From the NCBI RefSeq assembly GCF_018294505.1, contig NC_057808.1, forward strand, positions 223,775,325-223,839,324: a stretch of DNA of 64,000 bases. Direction: 5' to 3'. Below are positions 1 through 10,947 of the stretch, one piece after another. The position numbers and the translations under genes are program-made. Under the pieces are notes generated by a model. The model was not told where the DNA came from. It made no database searches and saw only the letters and a program-made list of their open reading frames with translations. This stretch comes from Triticum aestivum (taxonomy: Eukaryota; Streptophyta; Magnoliopsida; Poales; Poaceae). The first letter of the stretch is position 1. The number at the start of each line of letters is the position of its first letter.

Positions 1-1480
1 TCGGTGTAGGCACCACAGGAACATCTTCCCGCGCTGCGCTACTTTCCGGTTTGGAAGGGGTGACTATCACCTCATCAAGTTCCACTTTCCACCCACTTAT
101 TTCTTTCGAGAGAAACTCTTTCTCCAGAAAGGACCCGTTCTTGGCAACAAAGATCTTGCCTTCGGATCTGAGGTAGAAGGTATACCCAATGGTTTCCTTG
201 GGGTATCCTATGAAGACGCATTTCTCCGACTTGGGTTCGAGCTTTTCAGGTTGAAGTTTCTTGACATAAGCATCGCATCCCCAAACTTTTAGAAACGACA
301 GCTTAGGTTTCTTCCCAAACCATAATTCATACGGTGTCGTCTCAACGGATTTCGACAGAGCCCTATTTAAAGTGAATGCGGCAGTATCTAAAGCATAGCC
401 CCAAAATGAGAGCGGTAGATTGGTAAGAGACATCATAGATCGCACCATATCCAATAGAGTGCGATTACGACGTTCGGACACACCATTTCACTGAGGTGTT
501 CCAGGCGGCGTGAGTTGTGAAACGATTCCACATTTTCTTAAGTGTGTGCCAAATTCGTGACTTAAATATTCCCCTCCACGATCTGATCGTAGGAACTTTA
601 TTTTTCTGTCACGTTGATTCTCAACCTCACTCTGAAATTCCTTGAACTTTTCAAAGGTCTCAGACTTGTGTTTCATTAGGTAGACATACCCATATCTACT
701 TAAGTCATCAGTGAGAGTGAGAACATAACGATAGCCACCGCGAGCCTCAACACTCATTGGACCGCACACATCGGTATGTATGATTTCCAATAAGTTGGTT
801 GCTCGCTCCACTGTTCCAGAGAACGGAGTCTTGGTCATCTTACCCATGAGGCATGGTTCGCACGTGTCAAATGATTCATAATTAAGAGACTCCAAAAGTC
901 CATCTGCATGGAGCTTCTTCATGCGCTTGACACCAATGTGACCAAGGCGGCAGTGCCATAAGTATGTGGGACTATCGTTATCAACTTTACATCTTTTGGT
1001 ATTCACACTATGAATATGTGTAACATCACGTTCGAGATTCATTAAGAATAAACCATTGACCAGCGGGCATGACCATAAAACATATCTCTCATATAAATAG
1101 AACAACCATTATTCTCGGATTTAAATGAGTAGCCATCTCGCATTAAACGAGATCCAGATACAATGTTCATGCTCAAAGCTGGCACTAAATAACAATTATT
1201 GAGGTTTAAAACTAATCCCGTAGGTAAATGTAGAGGTAGCGTGCCGACGGCGATCACATCGACCTTGGAACCATTCCCGACGCGCATCGTCACCTCGTCC
1301 TTCGCCAGTCTCCGTTTATTCCGCAGCTCCTGTTTTGAGTTACAAATATGAGCAACCGCACCGGTATCAAATACCCAGGAGCTACTACGAGTACTGGTAA
1401 GGTACACATCAATTACATGTATATCACATATACCTTTGGTGTTGCCGGCCTTCTTGTCCGCTAAGTATTTGGGGCAGTTC
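1..1480 (-). pseudogene. BARE/WIS/Angela-type Ty1-copia polyprotein fragment (protease to integrase)
   Basis: This is the middle of a copia gag-pol polyprotein, read right to left and running off the window at base 1. In order it shows the tail of a gag zinc knuckle (about 1440-1478), an aspartic protease with the DTG active site (about 1348-1371), the gag-pre-integrase HHCC zinc region (CEPCLMGK near 843-866), and the integrase core with its first two acidic residues in HTDVCGP and RSDRGGEY. Then comes the NGVSERRNRTLL stretch with the third acid and the integrase C-terminal region. The wording is very close to the BARE-1/WIS/Angela family as I know it. It is dead: a frameshift near 1060-1105 separates protease from integrase, and a TGA at 488-490 replaces an arginine or similar codon just before NGVSE. 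The element stops abruptly near 1480, where unrelated copia sequence begins. No LTR is visible. Confidence 0.9.
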
Positions 1481-1486
1481 CGGTAT

Positions 1487-1752
1487 CAAATATCCAGAAG
1501 AAAGCTCCTGCCAAGAGAGCTCCCATGTAAAAGGCCAGAAAGTCAACAGATACTCAAGAAACAATGAAGTCCACCCTTGAAATGTCTAATGATGATGATG
1601 AGGCTGCTAGAAAGAAGAAGAAGAGAGCTAGAACAAAAACTGCTAAGGTGCTTGGTAAGCCTTCCATGAGGGAAGAGGAAGAAGAAGAGGAACCTGCTGC
1701 ATCCCCTACAAGGACTCAGAAGCTCATGGGTGATGCCATGAAGTCTGCTGGT
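1487..1752 (+). pseudogene. X' ORF2, 5' fragment
   Basis: This stretch encodes a lysine- and glutamate-rich segment matching the middle N-terminal part of ORF2 in element X. Shared landmarks are KKAPAKRAP, a run of basic residues (ARKKKKRARTKTAKV), an acidic run and QKLMGDAMKSA. An in-frame TAA lies at 1528-1530. The frame runs straight into the insertion point of X and resumes at 12604. Upstream it abuts the copia polyprotein fragment near 1480, so the N-terminus is missing. Confidence 0.8.
1748..1752 (+). repeat. Target-site duplication of X, left copy (CTGGT)
   Basis: CTGGT directly precedes the 5' LTR and pairs with CTGCT at 12604-12608, with one mismatch. With CTGCT as the original site, ORF2 of X' reads through the join with the same number of codons as ORF2 of X, which supports these boundaries. 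Confidence 0.75.
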
Positions 1753-2096
1753 TGAAAGTGCAACTAATCCCTGGGTGGTTTTGGTAATTCTTAACAACAT
1801 ATTGCTCATCGAACTAATACTCTTTCAAGATAATAATTTCAGAAAGTTCAATGATTGGCATGGCATGGACTAGAGATGTGGACCCCTCAAAATGCTAAGG
1901 ACACATATTGGCTCAAGCTCAAGACTCTACATTTTCATTTTAGTGATCTAAGATCACATTGAGTCCATAGGAAAAGCCAATACTATTAAAAGGGGATGAG
2001 GTGTTGCTTAATGGCTTGCTTGCTCAAAATGCTTAGTGATATGCTCCAAAAGCCCTCAACCACTTTCTCATATCCACATATGTCCCAAACCAAAAG

Positions 2097-2565
2097 TCAA
2101 ACTCGGCCCCACCGATTTGATCTATCCGGCGCCACCGAGTTCATTTGACATAGCCATAGCCAGAAACCCTAATCAGTTCGGTCTCACCGATAGGGATCTC
2201 GGTCTCACCGAGATGGGATTGCAAACTCTCTGTTTTCCTTCATAACATTTCGGTCTAACCGAGATGAGCGATCGGTCCCACCGAGTTCGCAATGCAAACT
2301 CTTTGTTTCCTTTTCGTAACATTTCGGTCTCACCGAAATGAGCGATCGGTCCCATCGAGTTTGCCTGACCAACTCTCTGTTTGCCTATTACAGAAATCGG
2401 TCTCACCGAGTTCATGTGATCGGTCTCATCGATATTACGTTATGCCCTAACCCTAATGAAATCGGTCCCACTAAATTGACATGTCGGTCCCACCGAAAAT
2501 CCTAACGTTCACATTTTGAACTAAATCAGTCTGATCGAGTTTGGCTATTCGGTCTCACCGAGTTT
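2097..2565 (+). repeat. Array of about 14 short palindromes (CTCGGTCTCACCGAG type) in X U3
   Basis: About fourteen variants of [A/T/C]TCGGT-CTC-ACCGA[G/T] lie between 2097 and 2565. The CGGT cores sit near 2179, 2200, 2251, 2273, 2325, 2347, 2398 and 2421, giving alternating spacings of about 22 and 51 bases, that is, a dimeric higher-order repeat of about 73 bases. The array ends about 40 bases before the TATA box. The 3' LTR carries the same array near 11296-11760. Confidence 0.9.
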
Positions 2566-2603
2566 GGTAAATTGTTTGTAACGGTTAGATTTTGTGTGGA
2601 GGC

Positions 2604-2611
2604 TATATATA
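2604..2611 (+). promoter_or_regulatory. TATA box of X LTR
   Basis: GGCTATATATACCCCTCC follows the palindromic array directly. The same sequence occurs in the 3' LTR at 11797-11804. A transcript would start about 30 bases downstream, which would define the U3/R border. Confidence 0.75.
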
Positions 2612-3388
2612 CCCCTCCACCCTTCCTCCATTCGTGGAGAGAGCTATCAGAATGTGCCTACACTTCCAGCATTCATTTTCTGACCTACTCATGTGTTGAG
2701 ACCAAGATATTCCAATCCAACCACAAGAATCTTGATCTCTAGCCTTCCCCAAGTTGCTTTCCACTCAAATCATCTTTCCACCAAATCCAAATCTGTGAGA
2801 GAGAGTTGAGTGTTGGGGAGACTATCATTTGAAGCACAAGAGCAAGGAGTTCATCATAAACACACCATCTATTACCTTTTGGAGAGTGGTGTCTCCTAGA
2901 ATGGTTAGGTGTCACTTGGGAGCCTCCGTCAAGATTGTGGAGTTGAACCAAGGAGTTTGTAAGGGCAAGGAGATTGCCTACTTCGTGAAGATCTACCCAA
3001 GTGAGGCAAGTCCTTCGTGGGCGATGGCCATGGTGGGATAGACAAGGTTGCTTCTTCGTGGGTGGAGCCCTCCGTGGACTCGCGCATCCGTTACCCTTCG
3101 TGGGTTGAAGTCTCCATCAACATGGATGTATGATAGCACCACCTATCGAACCACACCAAAAATCTCCATGTCTACATTGCTTTTGCTCCCTCCAAACTCC
3201 TCCCCTTTACCTTCATATGCAATGATTTACATTCCGCTGCTATACTCTTAGATTTGCATATGTAGGTTGATTGCTTGACTTGTGATAAGTTGCTAAAATC
3301 TGCCATGACTTAAAATTGGGAAAAGGTTGGATTTTTATTTGGTCAAGTAGTCTAATCACCCCCCTCTAGACATACTTTCGATCCTACA

Positions 3389-3402
3389 AGTGGTATCGTA
3401 GC
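3389..3402 (+). other. Primer binding site of X (initiator Met-tRNA type)
   Basis: AG then TGGTATCGTAGC directly follows the 5' LTR. The usual plant copia site is TGGTATCAGAGC, complementary to the 3' end of initiator methionine tRNA; two bases differ here. Confidence 0.85.
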
Positions 3403-3470
3403 TTTGGTCTCCATTTGCCTTGATTTCCATAGCTTTGGTGATCATAGCCTTGGTTTCACAACCTAGGAGT

Positions 3471-5650
3471 ATGGCGTCTAGCGAGGGAAATTACCACCGT
3501 AGAGGTCCTTACTTTGATGGTATTAATTTTGCTAGTTGGAAGCATAAGATGAATATGCATATTCTTGGACATAACCTCGCCGTTTGGGCTATTGTGTGTA
3601 TTGGCTTGCAAGGTGAATTCTTTGATGGGAGAGAACCGAATCGTGAAGCTACCGCAGAAGAATTGAAGATGCTGCAATACAATGCTCAAGCTTGGGATAT
3701 CCTCTTCAACGGATTGTGCCCCGAAGAATTCAACAAATTAGCTGTGTTGAGAATGCAAAGGAAATTTGGGATACTTTGATTGATATGCACGAAGGTACCG
3801 ACTCCGTCAAGGAATCCAAATTGGATGTGCTTCAAAGTCAACTTGACAAGTTCAAAATGAAAGATGGTGAAGGTTTCGCTGAAATGTACTCTAGGCTTGC
3901 TCTCATCACAAATGAGATTGCCGAATTAGGAAGTGAAGAGATGACCGCCAGATTCATCATCAAGAAGATCCTAAGAGCCTTGGATGGAAAATATGATACC
4001 GTGTGCACATTGATCCAAATGATGCCCAATTACAAAGATCTCAAGCCAACGGAAGTCATTGGTAGAATTGTTGCTCATGAGATGTCACTCAAGGATAAAG
4101 AAAAGATTCACAACAAGTCAAGTGGTGCTTACAAAGCCTCATGTGTTGCTTCTACATCATCAAGTGAGAAACAAGCCTTCAATGAGGAATTGAGCCTAAT
4201 GGTGAAGAACTTCAACAAGTTCTACAAGAGTAGAAGCAAAGAAAGAAGTTCAAAGTCAAGGTCCTACAATGACAAAAGATCTTCTAGTCGTGAGCGTAAT
4301 TGCTACAATTGTGGAAGACCCGGACACTACTCCAATGAGTGTACGACTCCCTACAAAAGAAGAGAAGACTCACCTAAAAGGAGAAGTAGAAGATAAGAAT
4401 CACCTCGAAGAGAGAGGAGTAGAGATGATCATTATGAACAAAGAACCTCTCGCAGAAGCAAGGACTCAGAGAGGAAGGACAAGTCATCAAGGAGCTACGT
4501 AAAATGAAGACATCAAGATCATGTTGGTGAATGGGTATCCGGCTCCGACTCCGACCATCACTCCGAGAGAAGTTATCACTCCGACTTAGAATATACTCAA
4601 GATGAAGGTGTTGCCGGTCTAGCACTTGTGTTGACCAACTCCTATGACATATTTGACTCACCAAATGAAGGAATTGGAAGATGCTTCATGGCTAAAGGCC
4701 CAAAGGTATCACACCTCGAGTATGTTGATTTCAATAGTGATGAAGATGATTTGCTAGGTGATGATGATTTACTTGTTGACAACTCTAGTGATGAAAACTA
4801 TGATGAACTTGATATTAATCATGCTAATCAAGATAAAACGAATGACGATGATAAGAAGGAGATTGAGCGTCTAACTAAAGAACTAAACACTCTTAAGTTA
4901 GCTCATGAAACTACCTTGGAAGATCATCGAGAGCTTTTACAAACTCATGAGAAACTACGCTTTGAAAAGCTCAACCTTGAGCAAGAGCATGGGTTCTTAA
5001 AAGCAATCAATCATGATCTTCGTAAGAAAAGTTCTTCTTACATCGCCAAGCGTTTACTCTTGTCTACTTACATGCCACAAGTAAAATCTAGCAACAAGAG
5101 TAAGAAAGATTCTTCCTCTAGTAGTAACAATGATCATGCTAAATCCAATGTTGTTGCTTCTAGTAGTTCTCTTGATTCCACTAATGATTCTCTTAGCCAA
5201 GTTACACTTGAGCAAGAAAATAGCTTATTGAAGGGAATTATAGAGAAAGGTGTTTACAAGAGCCTTGCCGGAAGTAAGCAATTTGAGGAAATTGTACGCA
5301 AGCAAGGAAGGCACCGGAAGAATCAAGGTGTTGGTTTTGAACGAAAGTTCAATGCCAATGGAGTTGAGTGGGAAGAAGATCAATACCCCAAGACGAAGTT
5401 TGTTCCTCAACAAGAGAAGTATGATCCTACTTCTTTCAAGGGAACACAAGCTCAAGATGATCTTCCACCACAAGACCACAAGCAAAAAGGCAAGAACAAG
5501 CTTCAAGAGGAGTTTGATGCATTTGAAGAAGCTCCCAAGGCCTTGGTCAAGTGGGTTCCCAAGACTACATCAAGTTCTACTTCATCAAGTACGACTACAA
5601 CTCCAAGGATTCCCATCAAGTTGATGTGGATCCCGAAGAAGAAGAACTAG
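3471..5650 (+). pseudogene. X gag (copia type, SIRE/Maximus-like) with zinc knuckle and coiled coil
   Basis: Gag forms the virus-like particle that packages element RNA. The frame starts at MASSEGNYHRRG (3471) and shows the copia-type gag domain (FDGINFASWKHKMNMHI, then ALDGKYDTV and KPTEVIGRIVAHE). A CCHC knuckle, CYNCGRPGHYSNEC (about 4300-4345), follows in an Arg/Ser-rich stretch. A long acidic, Leu/Glu/Lys-rich coiled coil (about 4850-5040) and a C-terminal basic region end in a stop at 5648-5650. The length, about 725 codons, and the coiled coil fit the long gag of SIRE/Maximus elements. It is broken by a frameshift near 3735 and two in-frame stops, TAA at 4394-4396 and TGA at 4505-4507. 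No pol follows. Confidence 0.85.
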
Positions 5651-6464
5651 AGAGTTCTTGAGGGTGACTCCGCCAACATACTTCACTCATATCATTTTGG
5701 CGAGAACAAGTGCAAACAACTTCCACATCTTGCACTAGTTCAAGGAGTCACAAACCCTCTTGTTGGTAAGACAAGGGACAAGGTAACCTAATGCTTTCAT
5801 GGACATCATCTTGTGTGTACTTCACTCTATGTCTATGGATATCCTTGTTTGTTCCTTGTGGGACTAACCCGTGTAGGTATTGAAAGTGCAACTCACTCCA
5901 ATGGATTGCTCCAAATGATCTACATCAACATTGAGCATCCACATCTTCAACACCTACATGAAGTCATCATCGACAAAACCCAAGGTTAGTTCATCCCCCT
6001 TAGGGGGGATATCACATCTAGGGGGAGCTTTACTCTAAGAATTGAGCTAAAGCAACTCTAAATGATGTGAACACAACAATGCTTTGTGTAAAAGTGGTAA
6101 CCCCACTTGTGCTTAAACGATGAGTATGACCTATGATCAAATGTTCTCATTTGACTCCTAAGTCAAGATACTCATATATAGATGACCTAGTCATCGCCAA
6201 TTGCTTGATAGATGCTATAGTGTTTGTGCATGCTTTGCCACATATTTCATTTGCCATTTTATTTTGTGAGCATGTTGATTGCACATTTTTCTCATTCGAG
6301 GACATCCATTTGTTGCTTTGATTGTTTGGCTCTTCTTATTTTGCCAAATGGATGGACGAGAATGCCTAAGAACTTCCTCTAGCTATCTATGCTTTTCTCG
6401 TCTCAAACTCTATTCATGCTACATCACAAAGTTTGAACAAGTCATATTCGAACCCTCTGGGTGA
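5651..6464 (+). other. X non-coding interval after gag
   Basis: I see no convincing coding sequence. Purine-rich tracts (CTTAGGGGGGATATC and TCTAGGGGGAGC, about 6000-6030) resemble the element's own polypurine tract. Short frames at 6133-6464 look random. Confidence 0.6.
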
Positions 6465-7270
6465 GGAGCACTCGGAGTCACCGATTCGTCATAGACTTAA
6501 ACTTCCAAAACCTCTCTGTGCATTTCGGTCTGACCGATTCATCCTTTTCGGTCATACCGAGTTCACTGAGTTGATCTAGGTTTTCAATCTCGGTGCAACC
6601 GATTAGAACTGTTTGGTCACACCGAGTTGCAGTAACCGCTTGTGATTCTGCATCTCAGTGCCACCAAGTTGTTCCACTCGGTCACGCCGACAGGGTCAGG
6701 ATATATATACCGATGGGTCAAATTTTGGAAATTTCTCCGAAACCTTTTCGCTCACGCGTATCCTGCTTTGCTAACTCGGGTCTTCGAATCGTCCTCTCGT
6801 CGCCAGCGACCTCCCACCGCTGGTCTCCGTCGCCGTCAACGGAAATCTTCACCGCCGTTGCCGCCGTAGCGAGCTCATCGCCAAGTTAGGCTATGAGTTC
6901 GATCCTTTGTGCAATATTTACCTCCGATTCTTAGCACAAAGTCAATGCCATGATTCTTACCACGTATGAGATTATCCTATCCAGCGAAAACTTCCTTTAG
7001 ATTAGTTTTTATTCGAAAATTTAGGGTTAGATTTCTGCCAAATTCATCTCGGACCGACCGAGTTGTGGAAATCGGTCTCACCGATTTGGCTTAGGCCATT
7101 GCACTTGTAACTTTTGATCTGGCCGAAACTTGCAAATCGGTGTGACCGAGTTCAACTCTCAGTGAAACCCTAGCAATCTCGGTGTCACCGAATTGTGTCT
7201 CGGTCTGACCGACTTCACTAGTTTAGACTCCAATGTTGCTTCAGTGTCACCAAGTTTAACAAATCGGTAG
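6465..7270 (+). repeat. Internal palindrome array of X around a second promoter
   Basis: The LTR-type CGGT..ACCG motif recurs in two blocks, about 6470-6690 and 7045-7270, with more varied centres (TCTGACCG, GTGCAACCG, TCACACCG, GTGTCACCG). A TATA-like sequence at 6701 lies directly after the first block, repeating the U3 layout inside the element. Confidence 0.8.
6701..6709 (+). promoter_or_regulatory. Candidate internal promoter of X (TATA box for ORF2)
   Basis: GGATATATATACCGATGG lies about 710 bases upstream of the ORF2 ATG. It is followed by a CpG-rich leader (about 6740-6890) unlike the AT-rich surroundings, then an AT-rich stretch ending in TTTCAATTTGCAG (about 7403), a plausible splice acceptor just before the ATG at 7412. 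This suggests a separately transcribed, possibly spliced, ORF2 message. It is inferred from sequence only. Confidence 0.45.
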
Positions 7271-7411
7271 CTCCAAAATGCTTTCTGTGGACAACTAAAA
7301 CTAAGTTTTTGACTCAATTGTTTTTCAAAATCTCTGCACTTTGTGATGCTCATCCAGTCTATCTCATCTATAACTATTCACAGGGTCAGCTTTCAATTTG
7401 CAGTGTCAGAC

Positions 7412-9482
7412 ATGTCAGATAAAAGTGATAGCGAGAACAAGTATGAGGAGCAGGTAAATCTGAGTGAGGGCACTAGTCCCTCTGGCAGTTATGATGAAGG
7501 CATCAGAAGTACTCCTAGCAACCTACCTAAGGCTGCTAGTAGGCAGAGGAGAAAGAGAAATTCTGATTCAGAGGATGAAGACTATGTTGCTGCTGAGGAG
7601 GAGGTCAGCTCCAAGAAGAATGTTGTCAAGAAGGAATATGGCACAACTGCTTCAAGAAAGCCCAGTCTGAACAAGAAGGCTCCTGCAAAGAGAGTGCCCA
7701 TTTCCAAAGCCAGAGCCTCAACATGGGAAACCATTGAGTTCACTCTTGAACCAAAAGAGGCTGGTGAGGGCAAGAAGAGAAAGGAAAGGGTCAAGAAGAC
7801 CATGGCCAGAGTAATTGGCAGATCCTCTATGATGAGAGACCCAGCTGAGGATGAGGAAGAAGAGGATGCTGCACCAGCACCTAAAGCACAAAAGCTAATG
7901 GGGGATGCCATCAAGTCTGGGGCTGCCCCTTCAAAGCCCAAGACCGCCCCCAAAGCTACTGCTCCAACCCCCAAGACTGCACCAAAGAGGAGCATAAGAA
8001 ACATACCAGCTACTGAGAAGAACAAGGCCCCAGTGCCTGAAATTGAAGAAGAAGATGATGATGATGAAGCCCAAATGCTCAGAAAGTTAAAGCCAAAGAT
8101 CCCTGACCATGATGACAATCATCCAGTGGCAGAAAACATGAAAAGTCAGAAAGGATGCAGGTCTCATATTGTGGAGACAATCAAACCCTTATATTGTAAG
8201 GAGAAGGACTGATGTGGACTATAGATTTCACTCCAAGGAGCAGCAGGACTTCTATGAGACAATTCTTTTCGATAAGCCCATAATGTGTGACATGAAGTGG
8301 GTAGACTGGAAATACATCGACAATAATGAAGACCACTTCCCAGGAGTGCATGAAAGTTTTAGACTCAATGGAGTAGACACTTTTGTGGGTCAGAAACTGA
8401 CCAAGTGGAATGATGAGCTTATTATGCAATTCTATTCTACAACTCATTTCTATCCAGATGGAAGGATTGTATGGATGTCTGAAGGTACAAGGTACCAATC
8501 AACAGTTGCTGAGTGGGTCAAGCTGATCAATGCCCCTGCAGAGCTTGAGGATGACATAGATGTCTATGTCAAGAGAAAGAAAGATCACAACTCCATGGCC
8601 AACATGTACAAGGAGATACCTGACAAGGCCTTGGAGACACACAAGATCGGCTCTGTATATTATCTGTTGTCTAGACTGGCCACTATTAACACCATCTTGA
8701 GGCACACCTTGTTGCCCAAATCAGGAGATCACAGGATGATCAGAGGCCACTCCATCAATTTGCTTCAGTTGTTTGATGTGCCCCAGAAATTCAAGGTGAT
8801 GAGTTTGATTATTGAGACAATCAAAAGGACAGCTGCAGACCAGAAGAGATCATGTGGGTATGCTCCACACATCCAGATGCTCATCAACTCCAAGATGGGC
8901 ACAGGCACATACTTGTTGGATAAAGAACAACTTCACTTGAGGCCTGACTTTGAGGACAACACAGTTGTCATGGATGCTGAAGATCCTACATCAATAGAGG
9001 CTCAAGAGAAGAGGGAGAAAGCAAAAGCTGAGAAGGTAGCCAAGATGCCAAGTGCTGAAGAGGCTTCACAAGTTTTCCTCAAGACAAAACAAGATCAATT
9101 TGGATATCTTATTCAAGCCACTTTGAGGATTGGGAAATGATTGGCCACCCTGACTTAGAATCAAGAGAGTCTTGAGAGGATCATTGAAACAAAGTTCTAT
9201 GATCTTGACTTGAAGGTGGCAGAAATGCAAATAGCTGTTGAGCAGCTCCAAGAAGAATATGAAGAGAGGAAAGGAAAAACTACCACTGAAGCTTTTCAGA
9301 GAGTGCCTAGGGCACAAAGATCTGCAGCAGTGCCTGTGACAGACACAAGAGCTACTACGTCAGCACCTACAGCCACAGCTTCAGTTGTTCCTCCGGTTGC
9401 AACTCCACCAGCTCCAACAACTTTAATAGATGCATTCATCCTTGGAGTCCTCTCCACGCCACCTCCCGAAGATCAAGCTTAG
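7412..9482 (+). pseudogene. X ORF2: extra protein of unknown function (Transposase_32-like central region?)
   Basis: A gene of about 690 codons starting MSDKSDSENK. The N-terminal third is acidic, basic and low-complexity (SDSEDED, KKRKERVKK, EDEEEEDA, Pro/Ala/Lys repeats), suggesting a disordered nuclear-type tail. The middle is globular (DVDYRFHSKEQQDFYETI, KWNDELIMQFYSTTHFYPDG, ETHKIGSVYYLLSRLAT, HTLLPKSGDHRMIRGHSINL, RSCGYAPHIQMLI). This pattern reminds me of the putative plant transposon protein domain (Transposase_32), from memory only. The C-terminus is a predicted coiled coil followed by a Pro/Thr-rich tail. It is broken by a frameshift at about 8120-8165 and by stops at 9138-9140 and about 9156. 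A homologous copy lies at 1487-1752 plus 12604-14155, so ORF2 belongs to the family and is not a chance capture. Confidence 0.7.
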
Positions 9483-9964
9483 AGAGCCGCATAGAACTAT
9501 GCATTTTCAAGCTTTTTGGTAACTTGTTGCCAAAGGGGGAGAAAGTGTGTAGATCATAGGCTTCGAGAGAGAGAGAGAGATTTGCTTCTTTTTGCTACCT
9601 CTTTTGCTACTTGTTTGATACATATTTGTTTGCTTGCTTGGATGATACTTTACGTGTGTGTGAGATACTTGTATGGTCATGTGTTTGATCATATCATACT
9701 TTAATGCTTGTGCTTGGATGATGATATTATTTATCTCTCATGTATGATCATTCACTTTGCCTTGGTGATGAGTGCATATTTCATTTACTATCATTTTGAG
9801 CGCTCCACCAAGATGTATGTGACATGGAAGAGTAACCCATGATCCCAATCGATTGTGCATTTGCATTGAAAAGCAAATTTTAAATAATGTACAAATTTAG
9901 GGGGAGCTCTTGCTTATCACATACTTCTCAAAGCGATGATATATTTCAATCTTATTATCATTTG
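9483..9964 (+). other. X 3' non-coding region with purine tracts and (GA)n
   Basis: No coding signal. It contains CCAAAGGGGGAGAAAG (about 9528), a (GA)n run at 9564-9580 and TTTAGGGGGAGCTC (about 9897), all resembling the polypurine tract at 10934. The same segment, including the (GA)n run, is present in X' at 14156-14660. Confidence 0.65.
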
Positions 9965-10893
9965 TCGTCGTGGGATATCCGCGGCCACCTATGGGACCGG
10001 GCGGCCCCTTGCTGGTTCAGCGGGGGACGTCGCGTTGCACAAAGAGCAGACCAGCACGCGGCAGCGCGATAGAGAGCACACAAGCAATTTACCTAGGTTC
10101 AGGCTGCCGCGAGGCGTAAGACCCTACTCCTGCTTTGGTGGATTGATGGTGGGAATGAATGTGGTGGTGTGTGGTACACTTGCCCGGCAAGGCCTGCCTC
10201 TGGGCTACGATGACCACAAGCGTATGGTGGCTTGGGTTTGTCACGTTTCCAACACTCTAACCCCTCCTACGATTGCCATGGGCCTCCTTTTATAGATTAA
10301 GGGGTCACCACATTGGCAAAGCAGTCATTACCCACTGATATGATAGAAAACAGTGCTATCATACCTAACTCAGCGGGCTGGCAGGGTGCATTAAATGCAC
10401 CGCTCAGTGTCACATCACTAGCTGCCCGGCAAGGCCTGCCGGGCTTATCTCACCAGCTCCGCCTCTGTTCTCTTAACACGTCGTTGGACGGGTGTCACCT
10501 GTGGGTTTCTTCTGTAGGATATGGCTGCCATGTGGCAAATGCTGCCACTTAATCACCTTGCGGCTTGACACCGCACTGAGTGACGACGTGGGTCGTACTT
10601 GCGCGGTTGGCGGGGTGGTTCAGGCCCCGCAAGCCCCCGGCAGGCTCTGCCGGGGAGTCTTGGTTGCTTGCTACTGGTGGTTGCCTGGCCCCTTGCCGGG
10701 CTCGCCTGCCCGGCAAGGGAGGCCCTTTCTCTTGCCGATATCCTGCTCCTTTGACTCGATCCCGATCTCTCTGAGCTGCATGTTGGTTCTTCAAGTCTCT
10801 TGGTCCTTCAATCCTTATCTTGAGCTGGTGCTTTAATCTTGATCTTGTGCCTGTGCACAGTTGGGCAACATACCCGGGGTCTGTTGCACCGAC
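9965..10893 (-). mobile_element. S1: solo gypsy LTR inside X, related to the LTR of element G
   Basis: This 929-base insert is flanked on both sides by ATTTG (9960-9964 and 10894-10898). X' has one uninterrupted copy of this site near 14640. It shares the layout of the G LTR: a conserved block about ACCTAGGTTCAGGC...CGCGAGGCGTAAGACCCTA, and TATAAAAGGAGGCCC on the minus strand near 10284. CCCGGCAAGG...CCTTGCCGGG-type palindromes lie upstream of that TATA. Exact ends are uncertain by about 3 bases because the termini do not give clean TG/CA. No internal region remains, so unequal recombination is likely. Confidence 0.78.
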
Positions 10894-10933
10894 ATTTGTG
10901 GAAGCTTTGATCTATATTTCATCATCAATTACC

Positions 10934-10947
10934 AAAAAGGGGGAGAT
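10934..10947 (+). other. Polypurine tract of X
   Basis: AAAAAGGGGGAGAT directly precedes the 3' LTR start TGGAAGTGC and is the expected plus-strand primer site. Confidence 0.85.

Larger units (their letters stand above)
1753..3388 (+). repeat. X 5' LTR
   Basis: It begins TGAAAGTGCAACT and ends CTTTCGATCCTACA, immediately before the primer binding site. It matches 10948-12603 along its whole length with scattered substitutions and small indels. Its U3 part holds an array of CGGTCTCACCG-type motifs, and a TATA box follows at 2604. Confidence 0.92.

Noticed and set aside
2440..2456. CCCTAACCCTAA, telomere-like
   Set aside because: Only two units of a non-plant-type phase, part of the X LTR and repeated in its 3' LTR near 11638. 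Not a telomeric tract.
3389..3402. tRNA gene suggested by the TGGTATC sequence
   Set aside because: It is the primer binding site only; no tRNA cloverleaf surrounds it. No rRNA or tRNA gene was found in the window.
9963..10894. S1 read with canonical TG...CA ends
   Set aside because: That reading leaves flanks TCATT and TTTGT, which do not match. The reading with ATTTG on both sides fits the uninterrupted site in X', so the ends were given from it with an uncertainty of about 3 bases.
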